A model generated the notes under the pieces. It was given only the letters and a program-made list of their open reading frames with translations. It was not told the origin of the DNA and searched no databases. A stretch of DNA of 51,982 bases from Deltaproteobacteria bacterium Ga0077550 (GTDB lineage Bacteria; Myxococcota_A; Polyangia; Nannocystales; Nannocystaceae), in NCBI GenBank assembly GCA_001464385.1, contig LNFB01000120.1:1-51982 (forward strand), in the 5' to 3' direction. Of this stretch, positions 9,744 through 19,735 are shown in pieces. The position numbers were made by a program, and so were the translations under genes. Every line of letters starts with the position of its first letter. Within the stretch, counting starts at the first letter, position 1.

Positions 9744-11981
9744 ATGCCGCGCCGTCGCGATCGCCCGGCCGACGCCGGAGTGGCCACCGATTCGGCCGCC
9801 GCCGCCAAGCCCGTCGCCGCGTCGCGCGGTCGGTCGCGGGCGACGGCGCCCTCGGACAGCGCGGTGAGCCGGCGCGCGAGCCCCAACCCGCAGACGCCCG
9901 AGGACTTCCGCCCACGCATCGTCGACGAGGCCACGCTGCTCGCCGCCCTCGAGCGGCTGCCACCCGAGCCCGGCGTGTACATCATGCGCGACCGCAAGGG
10001 CGAGGTCGTCTACGTCGGCAAGGCCCGCAGCCTGCGGGCGCGCGTGCGGCAGTACTTCAACGGCACCGACACCCGGCTGTTCGTGCCGATGCTCGCCAAG
10101 CTCGTCGGCGACATCGAGACCGTCGTCGTCGCCAACGAGAAGGAGGCGCTGCTCCTCGAGAACAACCTCATCAAGGAGCAGCGGCCGCGCTTCAACGTCA
10201 AGCTGCGCGACGACGCCAACTACCTGGTGCTGCGGCTCGACCCCAAGTCCAAGTGGCCGCGGCTCGAGCTGGTGCGTCACGTCGGACACGACGGCGCGTG
10301 GTTCTTCGGGCCGTACCACTCCGCGCGATCGGTGCGCGCGACGCTGCGGGTGGTCAACCGCCACTTCAAGCTGCGGACGTGCACCGATTTCGTTCTCGGC
10401 CACCGCACCCGGCCGTGCCTGCAGTACCAGATCGGGCGCTGCCCGGCGCCGTGCGTGCACGACGTCGACGCGGCCGCCTACGGCGATCAGGTGGGCGACG
10501 TGCGGCTGTTCCTGTCGGGCCGCCACCGCGAGCTCATCGAGGGGCTCGAGGGGCGCATGGCGACCGCGGCGGAGGACCTCGAGTTCGAGACGGCCGCGCG
10601 CCTGCGCGACCAGCTCCACGCGATCGGCAAGACGCTGCAGAGCCAGCAGATCGTCGGCACCACCGACGTCGACCAGGACGCCGTCGGCATGTATCGCGAG
10701 GGCGGCCAGGTCGAGTTCGTGGTGATGCAGGTCCGCGAGGGCAAGCTGCAGCAGACCCAGGGCTACTCGCAAAAAGGCATGGAGCTCCCCGACGCCGACG
10801 TGCTCGGCAGCTTCCTCGCCGCGTACTACGACAAGGCCGCGTTCGTCCCCGACGAGGTCATCCTGCCCCAAGCGCTGCACGAGGACGACGCCGCGCCGCT
10901 GCTCGAGTGGCTGCGCGATCGCAAGGGCCGCAAGGTCTCGGTCGCGGTGCCCGAGCGCGGCGACCGGCGCAAGCTGCTCGCGCTGGCCAACAAGAACGCG
11001 GCGTCGAACTTCGCCACGCGCCGCGACAAGCGCGAGGACAGCGAGCTGGCGCTGTCGCGACTGCAGCAGCGCCTGGGCCTGTCGAAGCTGCCGCGTGTGA
11101 TGGAGTGCTACGACGTCAGCCACATCCAGGGCAGCGACACGGTCGCGTCGATGGTGACGTTCGTCGACGGCGTGCCCGAGAAGTCGCGCTATCGGTCGTT
11201 CAAGATCCGCGGCCTGGGCACCGACCCCAACGAAGCCGCGCTGGCCCAGGGCAACCGGCAGAACGACGACTTCGCCAGCATGTACGAGGTGCTCGGGCGT
11301 CGATTCCAGCGCGCGCTGTCGGGCACCGATCGCGGCGACGAGGACGACGCGTGGTCGCTGCCCGATCTGGTGGTCATCGACGGCGGCAAGGGCCAGCTCG
11401 GCCAGGTGCTCGCGGCGATGAACGATCTCGGCGTGCCGATCGGCGCCGAGGGGGTCGACGTCGTCTCGCTCGCGAAGGAGCGGCGCTCGCACATCGGCCG
11501 CGGGCGCGCGGCGGTCGAGAAGCTCCGCGAGCGTCGCGGCGCGAGCACGGCGCAGGACGGCGAGGCCGAGGCCGCGGCGCCGGGCACCGCGTGGATCGAC
11601 TACGTGGTCGAGCAGGCGACGACCGACAACAGCACGGACTCGTCCCACTTCGAGGTCCGGCCCGAGCGCGTGTTCGTGCCGGGGACCAAGGACGCGATCG
11701 TGCTCAAGCCGGGCAGCTCCGAGCGCTACCTGATGGAGCGCGTGCGCGACGAGGCGCATCGCTTCGCGATCGGCCTGCACCGCAAGCGTCGCGGCAAGCG
11801 GGCGCTGCACAGCTCGCTCGACGACATCGAGGGGATCGGGCCCGCGATCAAGCGCGCGCTGGTGAAGCACTTCGGTTCCATCGCGGCGATCCGCTCGGCC
11901 GACGTCGACGCGCTGTGCCAGGTGAAGGGGATCGGCCGCGCGCTCGCGGAGCGGATCCGCGAGGCGCTCGGCAGCGCATAG
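9744..11981 (+). CDS. uvrC: UvrABC excinuclease subunit C
   Basis: Makes both incisions in nucleotide excision repair. The 745-aa protein has an extra Ala/Arg/Ser-rich N-terminal extension of about 60 residues. The GIY-YIG nuclease (PGVYIMRDRKGEVVYVGKAR) comes next, then the Cys-rich TRPCLQYQIGRCPAPC segment. A UVR motif follows near 275-305. The RNase H-like second nuclease has CYDVSHIQGSDTVASM and VVIDGGKGQLGQV. Two helix-hairpin-helix units close the protein (DDIEGIGPAIK, CQVKGIGRALAE). An insertion of about 35 residues rich in Arg/Ala (near 585-620) interrupts the second nuclease. It starts four bases after the rseP stop and is probably cotranscribed with it. Confidence 0.97.
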   Translation: MPRRRDRPADAGVATDSAAAAKPVAASRGRSRATAPSDSAVSRRASPNPQTPEDFRPRIVDEATLLAALERLPPEPGVYIMRDRKGEVVYVGKARSLRARVRQYFNGTDTRLFVPMLAKLVGDIETVVVANEKEALLLENNLIKEQRPRFNVKLRDDANYLVLRLDPKSKWPRLELVRHVGHDGAWFFGPYHSARSVRATLRVVNRHFKLRTCTDFVLGHRTRPCLQYQIGRCPAPCVHDVDAAAYGDQVGDVRLFLSGRHRELIEGLEGRMATAAEDLEFETAARLRDQLHAIGKTLQSQQIVGTTDVDQDAVGMYREGGQVEFVVMQVREGKLQQTQGYSQKGMELPDADVLGSFLAAYYDKAAFVPDEVILPQALHEDDAAPLLEWLRDRKGRKVSVAVPERGDRRKLLALANKNAASNFATRRDKREDSELALSRLQQRLGLSKLPRVMECYDVSHIQGSDTVASMVTFVDGVPEKSRYRSFKIRGLGTDPNEAALAQGNRQNDDFASMYEVLGRRFQRALSGTDRGDEDDAWSLPDLVVIDGGKGQLGQVLAAMNDLGVPIGAEGVDVVSLAKERRSHIGRGRAAVEKLRERRGASTAQDGEAEAAAPGTAWIDYVVEQATTDNSTDSSHFEVRPERVFVPGTKDAIVLKPGSSERYLMERVRDEAHRFAIGLHRKRRGKRALHSSLDDIEGIGPAIKRALVKHFGSIAAIRSADVDALCQVKGIGRALAERIREALGSA

Positions 11982-12002
11982 GCTGGCATAACCGCTCTGC
12001 CG

Positions 12003-12027
12003 CCCACCGCCGTGCACACTCGGTGGG
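12003..12027 (+). terminator. Hairpin downstream of uvrC
   Basis: CCCACCG (12003-12009) pairs with CGGTGGG (12021-12027) around an 11-base loop, 22 bases after the uvrC stop. Only GTT follows rather than a full U-tract, so intrinsic termination is possible but unproven. Confidence 0.4.
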
Positions 12028-12123
12028 GTTGCCAACGCCGATCGCACGTCGACGCGCGAACAATCGCTGTACGTGGCCACATCGTCGCTTGAAGGTCGCG
12101 CGAAGTGGTGGGCAAATAGGGGC

Positions 12124-13881
12124 ATGCGGAACGTTGGGCTGAACCGCAGGACGCTCTCGGCGTGCCTGCTCGGACCGCTGGTGTCGTTGTCTGCCTGCTA
12201 CAGCGGGTTGGACGAGGACGGCAGCGCGGGCGTGGGCGACGACGGCGGGACCGGGGTCAGCGGCCCGACGGGGGGCGACGGCACCGATGCCGGCGGCAGC
12301 ACGGGCGACGGCCCGGCCGCGGGCTGCGAGGCGCCGTCGGTCGGCGTCACCGATCTGCGTCGACTCACCGCGAGCCAGTACGAGAACAGCGTCCGCGATC
12401 TGCTCGGGTACACCGGCGACGCGGCGATCGGGTTCTCGCCGGACGAGCGGGTCGGTCCGTTCCACAGCAACTTCGGCGCGCCGATCAGCGAGGTCCAGGT
12501 CGAGCAGTACATGGACGCCGCCGAGGAGATCGCGGCGTGGTCGATCGAGGACACGGGCGCGCTGCTGCCCTGCGATCCCACGGTGATGGGCGAGGACGAG
12601 TGCGCGACCGCGTTCATCGCCGAGTTCGCGCCCCGGGCCTACCGACGCCCGCTCGACGCCGCCGAGCTCGCGCGCCTGCAGGAGGTCTACGCCGGCGGCA
12701 AGGCCCAGGCCGACTTCGCCAACGGCATCCGCCTCGTGGTCCAGGCCGCGCTGCAGTCGCCCTGGTTCCTCTATCACATGGAGTTCGGCGCCTCGGGGAC
12801 GAACGACGGCGAGCTGGTCGCGCTCACCGGCCACGAGCTCGCGTCGCGCCTCAGCTACTTCGTGTGGAACTCGATGCCCGACGAGCCGCTCTTCGCGGCG
12901 GCCGGCGCCGGCGAGCTCGACACCGTCGAGGGGCTCACCGCCCAGGTCGATCGCATGCTCGCCGACCCACGCGCGCGCGAGACCATCTCCGCGTTCCACC
13001 TGCAGTGGCTCGGCGTCGACGAGATCGACGGCCTCGAGAAGAACCTCGACACCTTCCCGGACTTCTCGCCCGCGCTCGCGGCGGCGATGAAGGCCGAGAC
13101 CGCGGCGTTCGCTTCGCACGTCGTGCTCGACGGCGACGGGCTGTTCGACACCCTGCTCACCGCCGATTTCACGCTGACCGAGGACCCCGAGCTGTTGGCG
13201 ATGTACGGCGTCACCCTGCCGCCCGGCCACGTCGCGGGCGATCCGGTGCCGCTGCCGGCCGATCGCCGGATGGGCCTGCTGACCCAGGCGTCGGTGCTGG
13301 CCCGCCACGCGCACGCCAACCAGACCTCGCCGGTGCACCGCGGCCGCCTGGTCCGCGAGAACCTGCTGTGCCAGCCGTTGCCGCCGCCGCCCCCGGAGGT
13401 CGACAACGTGCCGCCGAGCCCCGATCCGAACGCCACGACCCGCGAGCGGTTCGAGCAGCACCGCGCCGATCCGAGCTGCGCGGGTTGCCACCAGCTCATC
13501 GACCCGATCGGCTTCACCTTCGAGCACTACGACGGCATGGGGGCGTGGCGCGACCTCGAGGCCGGCAAGGCCGTCGATGCGTCGGGCGAGCTCATCTCGA
13601 CCGACGTCGACGGGCCGATCGACGGCGTCATCGACCTCGCCAACAAGCTGGCCGAGAGCGACGACGTCGAGCGCTGCATCACCCGGCAGTGGTTCCGCTT
13701 CGCGACCGGCCGCAACGAGACCGCCGAGGACGCGTGCTCCAACGAAGCCCTCGACACCACCTTCGTCGAGAGCGGGGGCGACGTCCGCGTCCTGATCCGC
13801 GACCTCGTCGCGTCCGACTCGTTCCGCTTCCGGCGCGCCGAAGTCTCCGCCAACACCGACGCTCCCGAGGGGGACCGATGA
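12124..13881 (+). CDS. DUF1592/DUF1588-type lipoprotein with CxxCH motif
   Basis: 585-aa exported lipoprotein. The lipobox LVSLSAC is followed by an Asp/Gly/Thr-rich linker. The body matches the DUF1587-1592-1588-1585 series common in Planctomycetes and Myxococcota: LRRLTASQYENSVRDLLGY, then ARFAPRAYRRPL-like and ELASRLSYFVWNSMPDE segments, then CAGCHQLIDPIGFTFEHYD near the end. CAGCH is a possible haem c-binding site. The biochemical function of the family is not established. ATG at 12124 is preferred to 12073 because it gives a normal signal peptide. The stop overlaps the start of the DUF1552 gene by four bases (ATGA), as expected for a coupled pair. Confidence 0.9.
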   Translation: MRNVGLNRRTLSACLLGPLVSLSACYSGLDEDGSAGVGDDGGTGVSGPTGGDGTDAGGSTGDGPAAGCEAPSVGVTDLRRLTASQYENSVRDLLGYTGDAAIGFSPDERVGPFHSNFGAPISEVQVEQYMDAAEEIAAWSIEDTGALLPCDPTVMGEDECATAFIAEFAPRAYRRPLDAAELARLQEVYAGGKAQADFANGIRLVVQAALQSPWFLYHMEFGASGTNDGELVALTGHELASRLSYFVWNSMPDEPLFAAAGAGELDTVEGLTAQVDRMLADPRARETISAFHLQWLGVDEIDGLEKNLDTFPDFSPALAAAMKAETAAFASHVVLDGDGLFDTLLTADFTLTEDPELLAMYGVTLPPGHVAGDPVPLPADRRMGLLTQASVLARHAHANQTSPVHRGRLVRENLLCQPLPPPPPEVDNVPPSPDPNATTRERFEQHRADPSCAGCHQLIDPIGFTFEHYDGMGAWRDLEAGKAVDASGELISTDVDGPIDGVIDLANKLAESDDVERCITRQWFRFATGRNETAEDACSNEALDTTFVESGGDVRVLIRDLVASDSFRFRRAEVSANTDAPEGDR

Positions 13882-15233
13882 ACCGCCGAACTGGTCCGCG
13901 GGCGACCGCACCCCGCAAGCCCTTCAACCGCGCGTTCTCCCGGCGCGCCTTTCTCGGTGGCGTCGGTTGTGCCGGCGCGCTGGCGCCGTTCGTGCCGATG
14001 CTCGAGAGCGAGGCCGGCGGCAACCCGTTCCCCAAGCGGCTCATCCTGCTGTTCTCGGCCAACGGCACCATCCACGAGAACTGGGTGCCGTCGGGCGGCG
14101 AGAACGACTTCACGCTGCCGACGATCCTCGCGCCGCTCGAGTCGCACCGCGACAAGCTCGTGGTGCTCGACGGCATGCGCGTCATCCGTCAGGGCCTCGG
14201 CGACGGCCACCAGATGGGCATGGGCTCGCTGTGGACCGGCAGCCAGCTGTTGCCCGGCGACTTCCCCGGCGGCAACGGCGAGGCGGCGGGTTACGCCGGG
14301 CACGCCTCGGTCGATCAGGTGGTCGCGAACACGGTCGGCGTCGACACTCCGTACAAGAGCCTCGAGTTCGGCGTGCAGACCGGCGGCGCGAACGTGTGGA
14401 CGCGGATGTGCTACGCGGACGCCAACCAGCCGTTGCCGCCCGAGGACAACCCGCAGGCGATGTTCGACCGGGTCTTCGCCGACCTCGGCGTCGATCCGGC
14501 GGGCGCCGAGCGGCTCAAGGCCGAGCGCCGCAGCGTCATCGACCTGGTCAAGGGCGACCTCGAGTCGCTGCAGTCGCGCTACGGCGGCGGCGACAAGGTG
14601 AAGGTCGAGGCCCACCTCGACGCGATCCGTGCGATCGAGACCCGCAACGAGGCGGCGATCCCGGTGTGCGACCAGCCGATGCTCGACCTCGGGTTCGACC
14701 CGTTCGCCAACGACAACTTCCCCGCGGTCACGCAGCGGCAGATCGACCTCATGGTGATGGCGATGGCCTGCGACCTGACGCGGGTCGCGACGCTGCAGTG
14801 CTCGGCGTCGGTGAGCGGTACGCGGTTCTCGTGGCTCGGCCACGACGCGGGCCACCACGATCTGTCGCACCTCGGCGACGACGACGCGACGATGATCAAC
14901 CGCATCACGGAGGTCAACGTCTGGTACGCCGAGCAGATGAAGTACCTGCTCGATGCGCTCGCGTCGGTGCCCGAGGGCGACGGTACCCTGCTCGACAACA
15001 CGCTGGTGGTGTGGGGCAACGAGCTGTCGCGCGGCAACTCCCACGGCAACCAACCGGTGCCGTTCGTGCTCGCCGGCGGCGCCGGCGGGGCGATGCAGGG
15101 CGGCCGCTTCCTCAGCTATGGCGACGTCGAGCACAACCGCATGCTGGTCTCGATCTGCCAGATGATGGGCGTCGACGTCGACACGTTCGGCGACAACGAC
15201 CCGGCCTCGGGCGGGCTGTCGGGGTTGAGCTGA
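13878..15233 (+). CDS. DUF1552 family Tat-exported protein
   Basis: 451-aa partner of the preceding DUF1592 gene. The N-terminus has a twin-arginine signal (SRRAFLGGVGCAGALAPF) after a basic leader. The mature part (PKRLILLFSANGTIHENWVP, GHDAGHHDLSHLGDD, WGNELSRGNSHGNQPVPFVL) is typical of DUF1552, whose fold resembles the alkaline phosphatase/sulfatase-like proteins. ATG at 13878 overlaps the upstream stop. The pair is almost always found together in these phyla and probably acts in the cell envelope, but no reaction is known. Confidence 0.92.
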   Translation: MNRRTGPRATAPRKPFNRAFSRRAFLGGVGCAGALAPFVPMLESEAGGNPFPKRLILLFSANGTIHENWVPSGGENDFTLPTILAPLESHRDKLVVLDGMRVIRQGLGDGHQMGMGSLWTGSQLLPGDFPGGNGEAAGYAGHASVDQVVANTVGVDTPYKSLEFGVQTGGANVWTRMCYADANQPLPPEDNPQAMFDRVFADLGVDPAGAERLKAERRSVIDLVKGDLESLQSRYGGGDKVKVEAHLDAIRAIETRNEAAIPVCDQPMLDLGFDPFANDNFPAVTQRQIDLMVMAMACDLTRVATLQCSASVSGTRFSWLGHDAGHHDLSHLGDDDATMINRITEVNVWYAEQMKYLLDALASVPEGDGTLLDNTLVVWGNELSRGNSHGNQPVPFVLAGGAGGAMQGGRFLSYGDVEHNRMLVSICQMMGVDVDTFGDNDPASGGLSGLS

Positions 15234-15252
15234 GGCGCGCTGCGAGGCGGCG

Positions 15253-15798
15253 TCACGGCACCACGTAGGTGATCGTGCCGCCGCCGCCCGACGCGGCGTT
15301 GTTCGCGAAGTCCCACGCCGTGATCGACCAGGTGTACGTGACCCCGACGAGGTCGAACCCGGCGCCGCACGACGACTCGTACCCCGCGAGGTCGGTGACG
15401 TCGCCGAGGAGGAACAGCCCGTTGCTCACCGTCGAGCCCACGCCGCCGGCCTGCGTGGCGCTGCGGACGAAGAAGTCGACGGAGACGACCTGGCCGAGCT
15501 CGGGATCGGCGTCGTCGTCGTGGCACCCCACCTGGACGAACTGCTGCAGATCCAGGCGCTTCACCCCGCCCACGTCGTAGGCGGCGGGGAAGACCGCGAT
15601 GGATGCCGCCTCCTGCGGCGTGTCGACCACCTCGTCGACCGGCCAGATGGCCAGGTGCTCGACACCGTCGATCCAGTAGCGGGTGGCGAGGATCGGCGGA
15701 TTGGTGTCGGTCGCGGGGACCACCGTGGAGTCGAAGTACTCGCAGGTGAAGCCGAACGCCGGCGCCAACAGCAACGAAAGGGGGATCATGCGACGCAT
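15253..15798 (-). CDS. Small exported protein, CEYF paralogue 1
   Basis: The 181-residue product has a signal peptide ending in a lipobox-like LLAPAFGFTC, then EYFDSTVVPATDTNPP. It is unnamed but clearly paralogous to the neighbour at 15874. Both share C-EYF-(S/T)TV-VPA(T/S)DT, a YPA/FPAA...GGV(K/R)K/RL segment, SNGLF(L/V)..GD, and an ending with W(S/T)I.A.DFA.N..S.GGG...YVP. The conserved C-terminal DFAGN/DFANN resembles the last strands of an Ig-like domain. It is probably an envelope lipoprotein of unknown role. Confidence 0.75.
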   Translation of the reverse strand: MRRMIPLSLLLAPAFGFTCEYFDSTVVPATDTNPPILATRYWIDGVEHLAIWPVDEVVDTPQEAASIAVFPAAYDVGGVKRLDLQQFVQVGCHDDDADPELGQVVSVDFFVRSATQAGGVGSTVSNGLFLLGDVTDLAGYESSCGAGFDLVGVTYTWSITAWDFANNAASGGGGTITYVVP

Positions 15799-15873
15799 GC
15801 CCGGCTAGACCGCGGCCTGGTGCCGTCGATCAGCGCCGCGCGACGATTCCGGGCGGTGGCGCGGCAGGCCCGG

Positions 15874-16404
15874 TCAAGGCACGTACACCACCTGGCCGCC
15901 GCCGTTCGACGTGCGGTTGCCGGCGAAGTCCTCGGCCGCGATCGTCCACGCGTAGACGATCTCGTCGACGCCGGCGGCATCGTCGCAGAAGGCGGCGTAG
16001 TCGCCGAGCGTGATGCCGTCCCCGTAGACGAAGAGGCCGTTGCTGGCGGACTGGCCGATGCCGCCGGGCTGCTCGGCGCGCATCGGCGCAAGCAAGAACT
16101 CGACCCCAGGTCCGTCGTTGCAGTAGACAGCCAGGTAGTGACCGACTTCGATCTTTCGGACGCCGCCGCCGTCGATCGCTGCGGGGTAGATCACGAACAC
16201 GGCGTCGGGGTCGTCGGTCTCCCGGTAGATCGACGCGCCGATCTCCTCTTCGCCGAAGAAGAACATCCGCGTGACGGTGAACGGCGCGTAGGTGTCGCTC
16301 GCCGGCACCGTGACCGTGGTGAAGTACTCGCACTCCGTCGCGCCCATCATCGCCAGCAGCCCGGGGAGTGCCACCGCCATCATCCAGTGTCGTTGTCGTC
16401 GCAT
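15874..16404 (-). CDS. Small exported protein, CEYF paralogue 2
   Basis: About 176 residues from ATG at 16404 (in-frame starts also at 16416 and 16479). The signal peptide (MMAVALPGLLAMMGATEC) ends at the same Cys-Glu-Tyr-Phe as the neighbour at 15253, so these are tandem duplicates that have diverged considerably. An AAGGA lies upstream of 16416/16404. The function is unknown. Both genes and the cyclophilin lie on the minus strand and may be cotranscribed, with gaps of 75-90 bases. Confidence 0.75.
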   Translation of the reverse strand: MRRQRHWMMAVALPGLLAMMGATECEYFTTVTVPASDTYAPFTVTRMFFFGEEEIGASIYRETDDPDAVFVIYPAAIDGGGVRKIEVGHYLAVYCNDGPGVEFLLAPMRAEQPGGIGQSASNGLFVYGDGITLGDYAAFCDDAAGVDEIVYAWTIAAEDFAGNRTSNGGGQVVYVP

Positions 16405-16492
16405 CGTCCCATCCATCCTTCTGGCGCGTCGGAAGGACGAGCCGCCGGGGTAGACCGGGGCGCCGAGGGTTCGATCCACGGGGGCGCGAACG

Positions 16493-17242
16493 CTACATCC
16501 GCGTCACCGACAGCACGACGATGGGCTCGACGGGGACGTCCTCGTACTGGCCCATCGTCGTCGTCGCCACGGCGGCCATCGCGTCGACCACCTCCATGCC
16601 CTCGATGACGCTGCCGAAGACCGCGTAGCCCGGCGGGTCGTCGAGCAAGTCGTTGTCGACGAGGTTGAGGAAGAACTGCGAGGTCGCGCTGTCGGGGTCG
16701 TCGGTGCGGGCCATCGAGATCGCGCCGCGCACGTTCAGCAGGCCGTTGCCCGATTCGTTGACGATCGGCGGCAGGGTGGCCTTCTGCTCGAGCGACTCGG
16801 TGAGGCCGCCGCCCTGGACGACGAACCCCGGGATGACACGGTGGAAGATGGTCGCGCCGTTGCCGTCGGCGCCCTCGAAGAAGCCGCCGTCGACGTAGGT
16901 CAGGAAGTTCGCGGTGGTGATCGGCGCGGCGACCGGGTCGAGCTCGAACACGATGGTGCCCAGCGTGGTCTCGAACGCCACCTGCGGCGGGCCCGCGGGG
17001 CCGGTGCTCTCGGTCCCGCCGCTCGACGAGCCGTCGCCGCTCGAGTCGACGCCGCTGGTCGAGGTGCCGTCCGACGAGGTGGTCGCAGCGCCGGAGGTGC
17101 CGTCGGTGGTCGGATCGGTCGCGGTCGCCGACGACGTCGTCGTGCCGGAGGTGTCGCCACCGCCGGTGTCGCCGCACGCCGGTGCGAGGGTGGCCACGAG
17201 GAGGACGAGGGCGAGGCCGTGCCGCGCGGCGAGGTCCGACAT
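16493..17242 (-). CDS. Lipoprotein cyclophilin-type peptidyl-prolyl isomerase
   Basis: 249 aa. A signal peptide with lipobox (LVATLAPAC) is followed by about 65 residues of Thr/Ser/Gly/Asp linker. The cyclophilin domain (about 88-245) begins VAFETTLGTIVFELDP and keeps the active-site stretch FHRVIPGFVVQGGG, with the catalytic Arg, and SQFFLNL. It should isomerise prolyl bonds of exported proteins at the membrane surface. The minus-strand TACGGT at 17249-17254 lies six bases before the start. Confidence 0.92.
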   Translation of the reverse strand: MSDLAARHGLALVLLVATLAPACGDTGGGDTSGTTTSSATATDPTTDGTSGAATTSSDGTSTSGVDSSGDGSSSGGTESTGPAGPPQVAFETTLGTIVFELDPVAAPITTANFLTYVDGGFFEGADGNGATIFHRVIPGFVVQGGGLTESLEQKATLPPIVNESGNGLLNVRGAISMARTDDPDSATSQFFLNLVDNDLLDDPPGYAVFGSVIEGMEVVDAMAAVATTTMGQYEDVPVEPIVVLSVTRM

Positions 17243-17248
17243 CGCGCG

Positions 17249-17254
17249 ACCGTA
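17249..17254 (-). promoter_or_regulatory. -10-like TACGGT, 6 bases before the cyclophilin start
   Basis: Read on the minus strand, TACGGT is followed by CGCGCG and then ATG at 17242. Hexamer and spacing match the site at 5501-5506 exactly. Confidence 0.5.
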
Positions 17255-17317
17255 GCATGCCTCGGCCGGCGGCCGGGTTGCCGCGCGGACGACTCGCCCG
17301 TAGCCTCCCGCTCCACC

Positions 17318-17758
17318 GTGGACGCACCGATTCCCGCAGCCCTCGCGACCCGTTCGGTGCGCACCCTCGCGTGGGTCGGCGACGCCCTGTTCGAGCAGCG
17401 CGTGCGCGCGGCGGTCGCCCTGCGCGGTGACTTCCCGGTGGACCGGCTCGACGCGATCAAGGCCGCGGTGGTCCGCGCCGAGCGTCAGGCCGGCCTGCTC
17501 GAGGCGATGCTCGCGGAGCTCGACGACGACGAGACGGCGCTGGTTCGCCGCGCCCGCAACACGACCCCGCCGAGCTCGGCCCGCGGCCGCCGCGGCATGC
17601 AGGAGTACCGCGCGGCGTCGGCCCTCGAGGCCCTCGTGGCCTGGTGGTCGACCTCGGCGGTCGGTGTGGCCCGCCTCGATGCGGTGCTGATGCCCCGCGT
17701 CGAGGTTGCGATCGACGAGGCGGTCGCCGCGTTCGGCAAGCGCCTGCGTCGCGGCTGA
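17318..17758 (+). CDS. mrnC: Mini-ribonuclease III-like protein
   Basis: 146 aa, the size of Mini-III: an RNase III catalytic domain without the double-stranded RNA-binding domain, known to trim 23S rRNA precursors in some bacteria. The two signature regions are present: AWVGDALFEQRVRA with the first acidic residue, and YRAASALEALVAWW with the catalytic-helix Glu. Between them, LVRRARNTTPPSS replaces the usual RRGRNAK-like loop. GTG at 17318 gives the expected N-terminus. TAGCCT lies 11 bases before it. It is divergent from the cyclophilin gene. Confidence 0.78.
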   Translation: MDAPIPAALATRSVRTLAWVGDALFEQRVRAAVALRGDFPVDRLDAIKAAVVRAERQAGLLEAMLAELDDDETALVRRARNTTPPSSARGRRGMQEYRAASALEALVAWWSTSAVGVARLDAVLMPRVEVAIDEAVAAFGKRLRRG

Positions 17759-17776
17759 CGCCCGGACGACGGTCTC

Positions 17777-18676
<900 letters not shown>

Positions 18677-18805
18677 CGGTTTCGAGTGTCCCGCACCGAC
18701 CCTGGTGGTGCCGTCACACTCCCGTCTCCGCAGGTCATGGTTGTGTCGCAGCGCCCGTGATCGACGGCACGGGCCTGTGAGAACCCTTGCGCGCCCCAGC
18801 TTTGG

Positions 18806-18811
18806 TACGGT
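18806..18811 (+). promoter_or_regulatory. -10-like TACGGT, 9 bases before the reductase start
   Basis: TACGGT, then nine bases, then ATG at 18821. This is the third copy of the same hexamer close to a start codon in this window. Confidence 0.4.
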
Positions 18812-18820
18812 GGGCCGCGC

Positions 18821-19582
18821 ATGGCCGAGTACGATCTCCATCGCCTCCTGATGCTCGCCTGCTTCGCCCTGGCGGGCATCACGTTCTTCGCGACGGGGGT
18901 GGTCACCGCGCCGTACGGTCGACACACGCGCGGCGGCTTCGGGCCGGGCATCCCCAAGCGCCTCGGCTGGGCGTTGATGGAGACGCCCTCGGTCGTGGTG
19001 TTCGCCGCGATCTTCCTCGCGGGTCCCCACAGCGGTGACCTCGTGCCTCGGGTGTTCGCGACGCTCTGGCTGCTGCACTACGTGCAGCGCGCCTGGCTCG
19101 ATCCGCTCTGGATGGGCGGCACGAAGGGCCGGACGATGCCGCTGACCGTGGTCCTGATGGGCCTGACGTTCAACGTCCTCAACAGCTACCTGAACGCGCG
19201 GTGGATCAGCGCGCTCGGTCCTGCCTACCCGACGCGGTGGCTGTTCGACCTGCGGTTCCTCTACGGGCTGATGCTCTTCGTCGGCGGCTTCCTCGTGAAT
19301 CGCTGGGCCGACGCGGTGCTGCACCGCATGCGTCGCACGCAGGCCGACTACGCGATCCCCCGCGGCGGCCTGTACGAGGACATCTCGTGCCCGAACTACT
19401 TCGGCGAGATCGTGCAGTGGGTCGGCTGGGCGATCCTGACGTGGTCGCTCGCAGGTCTCTCGTTCGCGGTGTTCTCGGCGGCGAACCTGATCCCGCGCGC
19501 GGTGGCCCACCACCGCTGGTACCAGCGCCAGTTCCCCGACTACCCGCGGCGGCGCTGCGCCATCTTCCCGCGCGTGCTCTGA
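18821..19582 (+). CDS. Steroid 5-alpha-reductase-like membrane enzyme
   Basis: 253 aa with about six hydrophobic segments. The C-terminal region carries the family pattern: GLYEDISCPNYFGEIVQWVGWA, then AHHRWYQRQFPDYPRRRCAIFP at the end. This matches the 3-oxo-5-alpha-steroid 4-dehydrogenase/DUF1295 superfamily, NADPH-dependent reductases of steroid or enoyl-lipid double bonds. The exact substrate cannot be read from the sequence. Some Nannocystis-type myxobacteria make sterols, so a sterol role is reasonable but inferred. It is divergent from the desaturase, with 144 bases between the starts. Confidence 0.88.
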   Translation: MAEYDLHRLLMLACFALAGITFFATGVVTAPYGRHTRGGFGPGIPKRLGWALMETPSVVVFAAIFLAGPHSGDLVPRVFATLWLLHYVQRAWLDPLWMGGTKGRTMPLTVVLMGLTFNVLNSYLNARWISALGPAYPTRWLFDLRFLYGLMLFVGGFLVNRWADAVLHRMRRTQADYAIPRGGLYEDISCPNYFGEIVQWVGWAILTWSLAGLSFAVFSAANLIPRAVAHHRWYQRQFPDYPRRRCAIFPRVL

Positions 19583-19597
19583 CCCGGTCGGAGGTGG

Positions 19598-19623
19598 GAC
19601 ATCGCCCGACGGGCATGGATGTC
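19598..19623 (+). terminator. Hairpin just after the reductase stop
   Basis: GACATC (19598-19603) pairs with GATGTC (19618-19623). The inner GCCC/GGGC pair closes a GAC loop and leaves a three-base bulge. It starts 16 bases after the stop codon. With no U-tract it could be a terminator or an mRNA 3' end stabiliser. Confidence 0.4.
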
Positions 19624-19735
19624 AGGCCGCGACATCGTTGTCAGACCCGGTCGCGCCGATCGGCGCCCGCGCCGGACAGCTGCGTCATACTGTCGCAGGG
19701 CAACGCGGAAAGTGCGCACGTGATTTCGGACCTAA

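Noticed and set aside
7647..12125. 1,492-residue minus-strand open frame across ssb leader, rseP and uvrC
   Set aside because: It is opposite well-supported rseP and uvrC, and its translation is Arg/His/Ala-rich low complexity, as expected for antisense frames in very GC-rich DNA.
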